This document shows positions 10,712-24,291 of a DNA stretch of 64,000 nucleotides, piece by piece; the stretch's first letter is position 1, and each line of letters begins with the position of its first letter. Below the pieces are notes generated by a model. It was not told the DNA's origin. It made no database searches and saw nothing but the letters and a program-made list of their open reading frames with translations. The position numbers and the translations under genes were made by a program. The DNA comes from Adiantum capillus-veneris (taxonomy: Eukaryota > Streptophyta > Polypodiopsida > Polypodiales > Pteridaceae): NCBI GenBank assembly GCA_014529385.2, contig CM043952.1, forward strand, positions 71,950,799 through 72,014,798, in the 5' to 3' direction.

Positions 10712-12327
10712 TCAAGAAAAAAAAATAAAATCTACAGACTGCCACACACGAGCATGCTTAACTCCTAGGGTTGCTTCGTTACCTCTGTAGGTGGTAATGT
10801 CACACACCTTTTTCCACAATTGAAACTCATTGGGACTTTGAGAGTTAGAATAGTCTGAAAGCATATGCTTAGCTTTACTACCACCCATACATATTTTATT
10901 AGGACGATCCTGTGTACTTCCAGATGCCTTCCTATCCTTTGATAGCTCTACTGCACCGCCATGAAGGCCAACGCTTGATAGAATAGATTCAAGTTCTCTG
11001 ATACACTCCTCCTTTCTTTCTGCAGGCTCCATATTCCAATCATAATTAATATGGAGTATTAGCAACTTGTCAAGAATTTGTAGACGGGCATGAAGAGTGC
11101 ACACATGCACATTTATCAGAGGAATCAGTAGAATAGGATCCCAATTTGGATCATCCATGTCTCGATTAGGGGGTAGACCCTGGTTACAACTGAGGATACC
11201 TTGAAACCATTGTTGGAGTGCTTTACCCACTGTTTGTGTAGTGGTCACACCTTTCGCAGAATTGACTGCAGCTTTGCCACCCTTACCCTTACCCTTACCT
11301 TTCGCAGAGTTGACTGTAGCTTTGCCACCCTTACCCTTACCCTTACCCTTGCCCTCAGTTCCTAATGAGACTTTACTGTGGCAGCAATAAATGCATGGAA
11401 AGAGGGTCATTACACCTTGCTTGCATCCTAACATACACTTGAAAGTTTTCAAGTCTCCTGCCAAATGCCACTCCACTTGGAACGTACCCAGACCTGAAAC
11501 CTGCAATCGTTGTCCTTCTTGTTGTTACGGAATGACGTCAACGACTGGGGTGTGATTAAAATACCATTTGAGAGACTCATGTGTCTCATGTGGAAGATGA
11601 AAAGCTGCCAACCACCAAATATTCTTCTCGGATTGAACACCTAAACATGTGTTTCCCTTCTCGCTGGCATTTAGCTCAAAATCAACGGGATACGTTTCTT
11701 TCAAGCTCCACTGCTTGAAGATAGCATAGACATCGCATGTCTCTTGCACTTGCGAATGTGATAGCCCAATGGAATGTGTGTGAGATGATCAATTCGCCGG
11801 CGCATATTACGTGCAGTGTGTTGTAGCTGAACATAATTGTCTAGACGATGCTGTTGCTCCATTTTTTGATGCTCTGCCTTTGTAATAAGCTTTGACATCT
11901 CGTCATTAAGCTGCTTCGTCTTCTCATTGGATTCCTCTCTGACTTGCTGAATGTCTTTCACGTACTTCTCTTGCAATGAAGAATAGGCAGCACATAGATG
12001 TTTTTTTGCTTCTCTTTCATTAAAAAAAGCTGAATGTAATCTCCAGCAATAGCCAAACAGTCCGTCTCTCCCATCTCCAATAAATCGCAGTAGCTGAGTG
12101 ACATTACAGAAAGGCGGTGATGCATTGATCATTGGATCACAAGGGTAAATATGGCAATCAGCCCATAAGTTGATTGCCTTGCATTCATGGTTCCGTAGCT
12201 GGTCTCCAGCATTGGGATTAGATGTGCCAGGTCGCACAGTTGCATACTCCTGCTCTAAATCAGCGTTTAATTGATATCGTTTTGATTTGTTAGTAATTTC
12301 TTGCAGTGGTGGGGGATTGAAGGACAC
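10712..12327 (-). pseudogene. Element gene D: transposase-like protein, interrupted
   Basis: Two minus-strand frames make up this gene. The first (12327-11701) opens after ACACAG, like a 3' splice site, and includes a helical region (EKYVKDIQQVREESNEKTKQ). The second runs from about 11749 to the stop at 10712 and contains one in-frame TAA (11525-11527). The frames meet near 11740 by a frameshift or missed intron. After the TAA comes WHLAGDLKTFKCMLGCKQG followed by PCIYC, and later LLIPLINVHVCTLHARLQIL. An Asp-Lys block, then a C-x2-C and a hydrophobic Leu-His-rich helix, are the layout I associate with a family of eukaryotic transposase-like proteins. I cannot name the family or prove a DDE triad. 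A lysine-glycine repeat (GKGKGKGGKA twice) is inserted in the middle. It is the best candidate for the element's transposase. Confidence 0.5.
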
Positions 12328-12602
12328 TGTGTTAGTTAATCAAGCAAATTCGTGAGAATGTGTAATGGTGACTTCTACAAGCAGGTGAAGGTGGCTATGG
12401 AGGAAAGAAGTGGAGAGTACTCAGAGTTAAGAGAAAAAGATTATGTTGTGGAGGAAAGAAAGAGAGGGAGTGCAACTCAATCTCTTTTGAATTCGAATTG
12501 TTGATCATGACTGTAGAGAGAGAAATGCTACAGCACACATAGGTAATGGAGTTTTCCATTGCACTCAGCTAGAGCTGGAGTGGGAGAAGCATGAGAGTGA
12601 GT

Positions 12603-12682
<80 letters not shown>

Positions 12683-12814
12683 ATAAAGGAAGAGAGAGTG
12701 GGAGAGAGGACATATCTGCAACCTTGGAGGATCTGCACTTTTTCAGAAAGAGACAGCCAAGAATGTTCCTTAATGATTGGAAGAGGAAGTGACATGAGAG
12801 AAAAGGGGGGGGGG

Positions 12815-12855
<41 letters not shown>

Positions 12856-13151
12856 GGCTCACGTTTTAGAGAGAGAATGTGAAAAATCTGCTTTTTCTGG
12901 CAGGGGGGCTAAAAAATGTCTCCTTTAATGAGTTCTAAGTGAGAGAGAGTGTTTTATATGTTAGAGAGAGAAGAGGGGTGGGAAAAAGACATTTGAAAAT
13001 TCATTTACCCCCCTCTCTTTTGGGTTACTAAATAAACTATTTTCAAATTCAAAATATGGAAATGACTTTTTTACAAATCTCAGCATAGGCCCTTTTGCCC
13101 TCTCTTTTAGGCTGGGTCAAACTTGGCTTAAGATTTAAGCATTCTCTTAAA
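12328..13151. other. Right subterminal region of the TIR element with GA tracts
   Basis: No supported gene. It contains (GA)n at about 12607-12680, a G run at 12805-12817 and a second (GA)n at 12816-12853. The open frames over these tracts are repeat artefacts. Confidence 0.6.
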
Positions 13152-13200
13152 ATGCCAAATAAAGAGGCCCTCCTATACCCCATTCAATTCCTAATATGAC
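13152..13200 (-). repeat. Right terminal inverted repeat of the 8.3-kb element
   Basis: Complement of the left TIR. It ends CCTAATATGAC, immediately followed by copia copy 0 sequence (ACGATGTATTGTC). Confidence 0.8.
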
Positions 13201-15424
13201 ACGATGTATTGTCAAGAGTCAAGATTTGCACATTCGTTTTGGCTTGAGGCCATCATGTGTGCTACTTATGTACTTAACAAGTATCCTATAAAAGCTTTGC
13301 AATCTATGACTCCTTATGAACTATGTCATGATAGGAAGCCATCTATTGATCAGATGCGTATTTTTGGACTATGTCCTTCTGAACTATGTCATGATAGGAA
13401 GCCATCTATTGATCAGATGCGTATTTTTGGTTGTTTGGCTTATGCTTTTGTGCCACAAACACAACGTTGAAAATTGGATGATAAGGTTGTCAAAGGCATT
13501 TTTGTTGGTTATTGTACTTAGAGCAAGGGTTACAGGTTATACCATCCGCAAACGAGGCGTATCTTGATTTCACGTGATATTGTATTTGTGGAAGATTATA
13601 TTCAGCATTTGCTGTCATGTAGAGACAGTAATGTAAGCTCACATCACATTTATGACAGCTTGTTGCCTCTTTTCAATGGTGGAAACTTAAATGTAAATTC
13701 CAATGAGGGAAATGTACAGCCTTTGGGGTTTATGAAAATACTATGGATCAGCCTATTTCTGATGCAGATGTATACGATGTACTTGATGCAGAAAGGACTG
13801 AGAATGAGCAGGCTAGAAGTACGCCAAAATGACTTGTGCATATTTTTTGTGATAGTAAATTGAATGCACCTTTGTCTAGTGGTACTCATTCAGGTTCTTG
13901 CCATGCATCTTATGCATCAAATTGTTATGCTTTGCCTATTTCTAGCTTATGTGATGTAGAGGATCCTTTGTCTATTGATGAAGCACATGATTCAAAACAT
14001 TGGATGGCTGCCATGCAATCACAATATGATGCAGTTATAGAAAATGACGTATGAACTTTATGTGATTTGCCTCCTAGAAAAAGGCCATTGGTACTAAGTG
14101 GGTTTACAAGTTGAAACATAAGCCGGATGGTATATGGTTTGCTATAAGGCTTGACTTATTGCAAAACGTTATGCACAACAGAAAAAGGCATAGATTATGA
14201 AGAGAGTTTTGCTCCCACTTGTTGTATGACTACTGTGGGTTCTCTATGTGCACTGGCAATTCATTTTAGATGGATGTACATCAATCAGATATTGTTATTT
14301 CTTTCTTGATTGGTGATATATTTGAGGAAGTTTATGTAACGTAGCCTTGTGGTTTTGTCAAAAAAGGACAAGAGGACAAAGCGTGCAAATATAAGAAAAT
14401 TTTGTATGGACTGAAGCAGTCTCCTTGTGCTTGATTTGAAAAATCTGACACTCATTTGGTTAAATGAGGCTTTCTTAACAGTCCAATGAAAGGAACTTTG
14501 TATGTAAAGCGTGAGGGTGATGTACTTCTCATTGTTATTCTTATGTGGATGATTTGTTGATCACTCACCCGAATGAGACACATATTACTGAATTTTAGGC
14601 TGATTTGGATGCTACTTTCAAGATGAAGGATTTGGTGTTATTGCATCATTGCTTGGGCATACAATTTAAGCGATGTGATGGTGGTATTGCCTTGTGTCAA
14701 ACAAGGAAACACCATAGAACCATTACTATGTAAGTTTGGACTTGAGAACTGTAAACCTATCACTACTCCCATGGGAACATGTTTGAAATCGAGTCTTCAC
14801 GACGCTGGTGATCTTGCTGATATCACTCTTTACCAGACTATTATTGGATGCCTTATTTATGTACGCAATATGAGGCCAAATATTCAATTTACAGTCTCAC
14901 AGGTCAACAAATTTATGCATAGCCTAGGGTCAGGCTGTCAAGAGTATTTTTTGCTACTTGAGGGGCACTTTGCATCTTGGCTTGTTTTATCCCAAGGGGG
15001 GATCATTACCGCTAGATTTACATCTTTTTTTAGACTCAGATATTGGGTTGGTTGTTTTCACATGCAAGTGTCCACAAGTGGTTTTGGTTTCATGTTCGAC
15101 AAGCAAAAACAAACCTATTGTTGCCACTTCCAATTGTGAGGCTCAGTACATGGAAATCTTCTCAGCTACGATTGAGTGTGTATGACGCCTTATGGATGAT
15201 TTGGGTGTTGGACAGGACACTACCAACATAATCTACACTGACAGTCAGAGTGCATTGGCAGTTTTGAGGAATCCAAATTTTCATGCTCGCAAAAAGCACA
15301 TTGAGGTGCATTACCACTATGTGAGAGTCTCTCAGTAGGAGAGATCATCTTGGCTTATGAGTAGGAGAGATCATCTTGGCTTATGTGCCAACACATGACA
15401 ATCTTACAAATCTTTTCACAAAGA
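13201..15424 (+). pseudogene. Copia copy 0, 3' part (integrase end, RT, RNase H), decayed
   Basis: Resumes copy 0 at the codons matching ARCMVKSQA of the intact copy. It keeps an integrase segment (ATYVLNKYPI) that copies 1 and 2 have lost. It has a 63-bp in-frame tandem duplication (13318 and 13381 onward) and a 29-bp duplication near 15337-15392. RT and RNase H motifs are recognisable but carry many stops and frameshifts; the YVDD box, for example, is frameshifted. Homology ends abruptly at 15424 (CTTTTCACAAAG), before the end of the polyprotein. The polypurine tract and 3' LTR are missing. Confidence 0.88.
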
Positions 15425-17164
15425 CAAAACTCAATGCCCTTCTTTAAAGACAACCGTACACAAATGTCAACACCCTCTCACAAGGGCTTAATTTTTTTAA
15501 AAAAAGTATCATTAGCTTGTCATGTGGCATAATCGACAAGCTTTTTCCAATGGTCCAGATTTGCACCCAAAAATCCACCCTTCACTAAGGACTCCTTATG
15601 TAATCCAAAAACCTATCCTCCATGTCCTTTGCACCCACTTGCGAACTTTTCCTGCTAGGCCCTTGTAGTATCTTAGACTAAAGGTTGAACCCTTGTCTCT
15701 CTAAGGAATAGGCCATTCTTGGAAAAAACTATTCTCCATGTCCTTTGAACCCACTTGCAAACTTTTCCGGCTATGCCCTTGTAGTATCTTAGACTAAGGT
15801 TGAATCCTTAGAGAAGTGTTGGGTTGGACATACTTTCAATGTTTTAGTGCTTATTGAGACTTACCTTAAATGTTATTTTGGTTTTAAAGTATTAAATGGA
15901 TATTTTTATTTTACCTTTCATTTTAGTTCCTTACATGACTTGACTTCTCTTTCACTCTATTCTTTTAGAATGATAAAGATTAGATTAGAATGCTAAAGTG
16001 AAGCTTCACCTTGCATAATTCTAGTAAGTTCTACATACACACACACATACACACACAATATAAATAAGTAAATATATAATATATGTTGATGAGTTCTTTT
16101 CATTATATATGTAAATTTATTTATTTATCTATCTATTTATATATACATACATATACATTAATGATTTCTTTATATATATATATATATATATTAATGAGAA
16201 AATTGGTAAAGAGAAGAAAAACTGGTGCAATGATGTCAAAACTTAGTTCGAAAATCCTACAACTTCCAAAAAAAAATGATAGTATTTTTTGTTTGCTTCT
16301 TTGCGAGGAGAACACTTGATCGCTTAATAAAAGAGACATTACACTGCTTCACCTTATATAATTCTAGTTAAATCGAACCTAATGATTTTATCACTTTCTT
16401 ATTGTTTTAGAAAGCCATTGTGACCCTTTCACTTGTTATAATTTAAGATAACAATTTAATATCTCATTTTTCTTTCAAAAATCATAAACTATGAGAGAAT
16501 TTGTGAGTTTTGTAAAAAAAAAGAAGAGATACTAAATAGTTATCTCAAATTTTGGACTCCATAAGTAAGAGATGTGACTTAAAATAGCTTTAAATTCTTC
16601 CAATAGGCAATCCTTTGAGATTTAATCATTTGTTAGAAAAGGTTTAAAATATCACAATTATAGCCCACTTTTCAGGGATAATCTATCTATACTCTATACT
16701 ATATATAATGGAGCTTAAAAATTTTGAGCAAAGAGAAGACATCCATATGTCACATCTGTCACACTCTGCTTCATTTCAAAGAAAACCTTAAGAAATGAAA
16801 AAGTGAAAGGTAGAAAATGAGAAGACTTCTTAGTCCTAGAAATGCAAAGTACAAAACTTTTTACTTTGTTCATATTTATAGTATTTTTGATTCTTGGGAA
16901 GGCCATGGAATTTCATTTGAGCCTTCAACTTTCAAGGGTGACCATTGAATACTTTTGCTTTATAAATCCATTTGAAGGGTGGGTTTACTTTGCATTTTGA
17001 AAGCCATAAAGACCTTCCTTCCATGTGTCATCTAAGGCTATGGTCATGTGAGTCTTAGTTACCTATTACATCAGTCGACAATTTTTGATAGTGTGTAGCT
17101 TTTCACTGGCTTACTATGCCTAAAAGAGCATAATTTTCAAACTAGGCCGGTTGCTTGCCGATCA
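15425..17164. other. Non-coding stretch with a tandem duplication of about 118 bp
   Basis: No coding region. Two adjacent copies of a unit of about 118 bp, each containing CTCCATGTCCTTTG, lie at about 15608-15810. A (TA)n tract is near 16170-16191. The rest is A-T rich. Confidence 0.55.
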
Positions 17165-17167
17165 GTC

Positions 17168-17220
<53 letters not shown>

Positions 17221-17465
17221 GTTTGCATCTCACTTTGCCTCATTACTTGTTGCTCCCCATGACGTTTTGAATTGCCCTGCTTGGCTTAGTTAAAACTGTC
17301 GAGGCTTAAAGACAACTAAGCTTTGCGTGACCATGCCCTTATGAACCTCCCTTTGTAGGCTTGCACGGACCTTCCATGCCGTAAATGATATTTAATCTTA
17401 GTGCTCAAAGCTCAATAGTTGCACACATGTATCCATGTTTTGTCTGTATGTGTGTGTGTGTGTGT

Positions 17466-17519
<54 letters not shown>

Positions 17520-17526
17520 CGCTACC

Positions 17527-17595
<69 letters not shown>
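17165..17595. repeat. Microsatellite cluster upstream of copia copy 1
   Basis: (TC)n at 17165-17218, (AG)n at about 17469-17516 and (TG)n at about 17529-17595. The last one ends exactly at the 5' LTR of copia copy 1. Confidence 0.9.
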
Positions 17596-17596
<1 letters not shown>

Positions 17597-17822
17597 GTTA
17601 CCATATACATGTGGTAGTGATGTGTGTGAACACACTAGGATCGCCGGGGCATTTTTTCCCTCTTTAGGAGGTTTTTTCCCCCGTGCATTGTATATACGCC
17701 CATCACTCTAGGGCTATCTATCTTTCCATTACACACTAAGTAACACACTCTCTATTGTGTGCCTTGAGCTTCCTTCGTCTTCTCCAAGCTGTGTGTGTTT
17801 CTCTGCAACTCTAATTCCAACA
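17596..17822 (+). repeat. 5' LTR of copia copy 1
   Basis: 227 bp, TGTTACC...TTCCAACA, with a TATA-like TGTATATACG about 100 bp in. Only a few differences from the copy 2 LTRs, for example GGATCGCC for GGACCGCC. Confidence 0.95.
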
Positions 17823-17824
17823 AT

Positions 17825-17836
17825 TGGTATCAGAGC
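17825..17836 (+). other. Primer-binding site (initiator Met tRNA), copia copy 1
   Basis: TGGTATCAGAGC, the standard plant copia complement of the initiator-Met tRNA 3' end, two bases after the 5' LTR. Confidence 0.93.
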
Positions 17837-18165
17837 AGGTCACGTTCTCCCGGGCTTAGTCGCCAGCTGCTCCAGCACACGCCTGCTCACTTTCTCCGAT
17901 TTCAGTGAGCTTTGGCGAGCGTTCGAAGGTCGACAAATATTTTAGTCTGCTCAGAATTTTGATTTGGGCTCATTTCGGCCTCCGTTTCCACTACAGGCAG
18001 TACTGCACAGGCTATTTCGTCATTTTGTGCAGATTTTCTGTCAGTGCCGTTTTCTACATAACAGGTGCCTTATAGTCTTCTACGGTTTGTGCTATATAGC
18101 ACAAGTTGTTCCCGCTCCATTTCTCCTATTTTCGGGCAGTTTTCACATCAGGTGCAGCATTTACC

Positions 18166-21100
18166 ATGGCTGACAACAACAACACAGATGTGTTCAAGAT
18201 GTTTGCTGCTGAGGACAGGTTGGATGGGGACAACTACCCTATGTGGGCTTATATGATGCAACATGTTCTTGTGTCAAAAGGTGTCTGGAACATTGTGCAG
18301 GGCATTGATGTACGTCCTGGTTCGGAAGATGTAGGCGATATTGAGGATGTTGCAGGTCTTGCTGCAAGGATTGCAGCTGTTAGAGTTGTTTTGCCTACGG
18401 CAGAACAAGCTCGTTGGGATGTTAAGGATGCGCAGGCTCATGCATTGATTGCATTGTCTGTGAAGCGCACCATTATTCCTCACATCCGTTCAACAAAATC
18501 TGCAAAACAGGCTTGGGATATTCTAGCAGGTCTTTATGCAAGCCGCAATGAGGCTAAAATTGCTTTGCTGCGTAAAGAGCTAGAGTCGAAGATTATGCAT
18601 GAGGAAGATGATATGGACACTTTCCTTGCTAGTGTCAAGGATATCAATGAGCAACTCATTTCTGCAGGTGAAGTCATTTCGGACAGTTCCCTTGTGCAGA
18701 CTGTTCTTGATGCCTTACCAGATTCCTACCAGACTTTTGCTAGTACTTGGAGACTGATGACCCAAGGAAATCCTGAAGTTGTCAAGTTTGATGCATTATG
18801 CACATTGCTGTTGCAAGAGTCACTTTCTAGAAAAAACAGGACTAGGCAGCGTGCAGTTGAGCAGGCTTTTATTGCTTCTCAAAGAAAGGGTGGTAACAGT
18901 AATGCAGCCACTTCTTATGGTTCTGCTGCGAGTGGCAAAATTTCTGTTCCTAATGCTTCTGCTGGCAGCACTTCGTCTGGCAATTCTGGTGATAAGGGCA
19001 AAAAGAAGATGCGTTGCCATTATTGCAAAGCCAATGATCACTTGATCAAGTCGTGTCCTAAGTTGAAGGCCAAAGAGGCTAAGAAGAAAGAGGGTGGTTC
19101 CACTGCAAATGCTGGATCCACTACAAATGCAGCCATTGTTGAGTCTTCTGTGAAAGGAGATTGTGATGCTGATGTTGATGCAGAATGGGCTTTTAGCGCA
19201 GAGTGCACTTACAATCCTGCTGTCCATGATGCATGCTTGTCAGTTGCTGCAGATTCACATGTGTGGTATTTTGACAGTGGTGCTACAAAGCACATTACCT
19301 CACATCGTGAATTGTTTACCTCTCTCGAGTCTGTCCCTCATGGGAATTCAGTCACTTGTGCCAACAACGCCTCTTATCCAGTTCAAGGAGTTGGAAAGAT
19401 TGTGCTCACTGCTGCTAATGGCAGTTCCTTCACACTTGTTGATGCACTTTATGTACCTGGGATCAAGAAGAATCTCTTGTCTGTATCCGCACTTGCTAGA
19501 CTTGGACTTGTAGTCAAATTTGTGGATGACAGATGTACAGTTCATGATCTCAGTTTTGGTGATGAAATTGTTGCATCTGGGCTTTTGTGCCGTGGGCTGT
19601 ATAAGCTCACTTTGTATGACAAGTGTGGACAAAATTTTGCAAATGCTGTTGCAGATTCAAGGGCTATTTCAGATGCAAAACTTTGGCATGCACGTTTGGT
19701 CATCTGAATTTTGCCAGTTTGCTGCGTTTGCAGAAATCTGATATGGTTGCTTCTTTGCCGCCTCTTGAAGCACCTGTCAAACATGTTTGTGAAGGTTGTA
19801 TTCTGGGTAAAATGCAGCGTTCTAAGTTTCCAAAGGATGGTTCAGTTAGGGCCACATGCAGGTTGCAGCTTGTGCATAGTGATGTTTGTGGGCCCATGCA
19901 AACTCCGTCCTTGGGCAATTACCTGTACTTCGTGACTTTCATTGATGATTACTCCAGGCATGCATGGGTATTTCCGCTTAAAGAGAAGTCCGAAGTTTTT
20001 ATGTGCTTCAAACAATTTTTGGCTATGGCTGAAAATGTCTCAAAATGTACTATGGGCACCCTCCGTTCCGATCGAGGGGGGGAGTATATGTCTCATGAAT
20101 TTAATGCATTTCTGGCTAGTCGTGGGATAAAACACCAATGTACAGTGCCTTATACACCTCAGCAAAATGGTGTTGCTGAGAGGAAAAACAGGTCACTAAC
20201 GAAAATGGCACGATGTATGGTCAAAAGTCAAGCTTTGCCGCATTCTTTTTGGCTTGAGGCTACGAAAGCTTTGCAGTCTATTACTCCATATGAAGCATGG
20301 CATGATAGAAAACCTTCTATTGAGCACATGCGTGTTTTTGGCTGTTTGGCATATGCTTTGGTGCCACAAGTGCAGCGCAGAAAATTGGATGATAAGGCTG
20401 TCAAATGTATTTTTGTTGGTTATAGTGCTGAAAGCAAAGGTTACAGGTTGTATCATCCGCAAACAAAACGTATTCTGGTTTCACGAGATGTAGTGTTTGT
20501 GGAAGACTCTGTTCAGCCCTTGCTGTCATGTACTAGAGACAGTACTGTAAGCTCATAGGACATTTATGACACTTTGTTGCCTCTTTTCAGTGGTGGAAAT
20601 ACGAATGTAAGTTCCAATGAGGCAAATGTACAGCCTATGGGGGTTTCTGAAAATGTTTTAGAACAGCCTATTACTGATGCAAATGTACATGATGTACTTG
20701 ATGAGGAAAGAGCTGAAAATGAGCAGGCTAGAGGTATGCCAAAATGGCTGGTGCACACTTTGCGTGAGAGTAAATTGGATGCACCTTTATCTAGTTGTAC
20801 TCGTTCAGGCTCTCGCCATGCATCTTATGCATCAGATTGTTATGCTTTTGCTGTGTCTAGTTTACATGATGTTGAGGAGCCTCTGTCTTTTGATGAAGCA
20901 CAAAATTCAGAAAATTGGATTGCTGCCATGAAATCAGAATATGATGCACTTATAGAGAATGACACATGGACTTTATGTGATTTGCCTCCTGGCAAAAAGG
21001 CCATTGGTACAAAGTGGGTTTACAAGTTGAAACGCAAGCCGGATGGTGAGATCGATCGCCATAAGGCTCGACTTGTTGCAAAGGGTTATGCACAACAAAA

Positions 21101-22157
21101 AGGCATAGATTATGAAGAGACTTTTGCTCCCACTTGTCGTATGACTACTGTGCGTTTTCTATGTGCATTGGCAGCTCATTTTGGTTGGGATGTACATCAA
21201 TCAGACATTGTTACTGCTTTCTTGAATGGTGACATATTTGAGGAAGTTTATGTAACGCAACCTCGCGGTTTTGTCATAAAAGGACAAGAGGACAAAGTGT
21301 GCAAATGTAAGAAGGCTTTGTGTGGGTTGAAGCAATCTCCTCGTGCTTGGTATGAGAAAGCTGACACTCATTTGGTTAAACGAGGCTTTCGTAACAGTCC
21401 AACAGAAAGCACATTGTATGTAAAGCGTGAGGATGATGTATTTCTCATTGTGGTTCTTTATGTTGATGATTTGCTGATCACTGGACCAAATGAGAGACAT
21501 ATTGCTGAATTTAAGGCTGATTTGAATGCTACTTTCAAGATGAAAGATTTGGGGCTGTTGCATCATTACTTAGGTATACAGTTTAAGCAGTGTGATGGTG
21601 GTATTGCCTTGTGTCAGAAAAGTTACATAGAGACATTGCTATGTAAGTTTGGACTTGAGGATTGCAAACCTATTGCCACTCCCATGGAAACAGGTTTGAA
21701 GTTGAGTCTACATGATGCTGGCGATCCTGCTGATGTCACTCTTTACCAAACTGCTGTTGGCTGCCTCATTTATGTATGCAACACGAGGCCAGATATTCAG
21801 TTTGCAGTCTCGCAGGTCAGCAGATTTATGCATAGCCCAGGGTCTAAGCATTGGCAGGCTGTCAAGAGGATTTTTCGCTACCTTAGTGGCACTTTACATC
21901 TTGGCTTGTTTTATCCCAAGGGGGGATCATTGCCGCCAGACTTACATGCTTTTTCGGACTCAGATTGGGCTGGTTGTTTTGACACGCGAGTGTCCACAAG
22001 TGGTTTTTGTTTCATGCTTGGCAGTTCATGTATATCATGGTTGAGCAAGAAGCAACCTACTGTGGCCACTTCGAGTTCTATTGTGTGCCTTGAGCTTCCT
22101 TCGTCTTCTCCAAGCTGTGTGTGTTTCTCTGCAACCCTAATTCCAACATGTGTATGA
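18166..22157 (+). pseudogene. Copia copy 1 gag-pol, frameshifted and truncated
   Basis: Starts at the ATG at 18166 (ACCATGGC, MADNNNTDVF). Gag, CCHC knuckle (CHYCKANDHLIKSC), protease (DSGA) and the start of the integrase zinc-binding region are open to about 19696. There one T of a TTTT run is missing (CACGTTTGGT), shifting the frame. The rest of integrase continues in the new frame to an in-frame TAG at 20556-20558. RT with YVDD and the first part of RNase H follow in that frame. The frame then runs into the truncated 3' LTR (SSIVCLELPSS...) and stops at 22157. The TAG and a 36-nt integrase deletion are shared with copy 2. Confidence 0.93.
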
Positions 22158-22301
22158 GAGACAGAGTTGACGTGCCATTCCCTAAGGTGTTGGAGCGTTG
22201 CAAGAAGGCCTTCCATATTTGCATTGCATTATTGAAGTGCAACAATCTCAACGATTTAACGATGGGGGTCCAATGATTTTTTGTGGATGTCATGCACGCA
22301 T

Positions 22302-23500
<1,199 letters not shown>

Positions 23501-23941
23501 TCAAAATTTATCGGTAGGATTGCACTAAGTGTGGGTTTTTTCAACCACTTAAAGGAAAATTAGAATTTTCAAGGCAAATCTCAAAAAAATTGTAAGGGGA
23601 GTTGCACTAAATGGAGGTGAGGCATAATACTTTCTTCCAAAAACTTGAAAAACGTACATAAGAGAAATTTTAGGGGCAACTTTATTATATTTGAAGGCTA
23701 TTACACTCAATTTCTGTACGCTTTGTAGGTTTTCTCACCTTCAAATCTTAAATTTAGAGATAAATTTCAAAATTTGTAGGTGGCAAGGACTTTTCAATTA
23801 TTCAACTATATTATTTTTTCCAAAAAAATTAGAGAAAAATTTACTATATTTAAAGGCTTTTGTACTAAACTTCTCTGTAGATTTTCTAAATTTTAATTTA
23901 GGTTCTTTGAACTTTGGAGATATTCTCACCTTGAATTTACA
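23501..23941. other. Non-coding A-T rich spacer
   Basis: Continuation of the repeat-derived sequence with no gene I can support. Confidence 0.4.
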
Positions 23942-24291
23942 ACCAAATTATAAATCTTATCAAGTGGGAAAGCATGCAAAGGGTCCACATCTAGGGCCAC
24001 GACTCCTTGAAAAGGTATGTACATGATAGCGATCGCAGTAGCCGCTTTAGCATATATCACAATATGTACATTATTGCTTTTCTTTCCATGCATCGAGAAG
24101 TGTCAAAAGTGAGGTGAATGATTTTTATTTCACACTATGTACGTGCCATAGCACGACATCCACCCCCTCTGAACATGCACATCCTTCGGCATGTGCCAAC
24201 TGGATTGCTTCTTTGTTTGCATATGCATTGATTGTAAACATCCAATGAGAGACACAATAAGCACATAGTTCCCACGTGGATCATAAGGAAA

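Larger units (their letters stand above)
4888..13200. mobile_element. 8.3-kb TIR DNA element carrying a histone H3-fold gene, nested in copia copy 0
   Basis: The interruption of copia copy 0 is bounded by imperfect inverted repeats of about 50 bp. The left end reads GTAGCATTAGGAACGG and the complement of the right end reads GTCATATTAGGAATTG; the two share GGGCCTCTTTATTTG about 30 bp in. Inside are four gene-like regions in a convergent layout: A (5684-6963) and B (7290-8496) on plus, C (9913-8720) and D (12327-10712) on minus. A 110-bp hairpin lies between B and C. The size, TIRs and nested position support a cut-and-paste transposon. The target duplication is unresolved: about 9 bp of the expected copia sequence is missing or altered at the junction. 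I cannot assign it to a named superfamily. Confidence 0.8.
17596..22148 (+). mobile_element. Copia copy 1: young LTR retrotransposon with 3' deletion
   Basis: Bounded by a 5' LTR (17596-17822) and the last 70 bp or so of the 3' LTR (ending CCAACA at 22148). TGTGT lies on both sides (17591-17595 and 22149-22153), the expected 5-bp target duplication. The RNase H 3' half, polypurine tract and first two-thirds of the 3' LTR are deleted by a junction near 22079. Otherwise it is nearly identical to copy 2 at 57594. Confidence 0.93.

Noticed and set aside
11285-11350. Telomere-like CCCTTA repeats
   Set aside because: The unit is TAAGGG, not the plant TTTAGGG or the vertebrate-type TTAGGG, and it codes a lysine-glycine insert in gene D.
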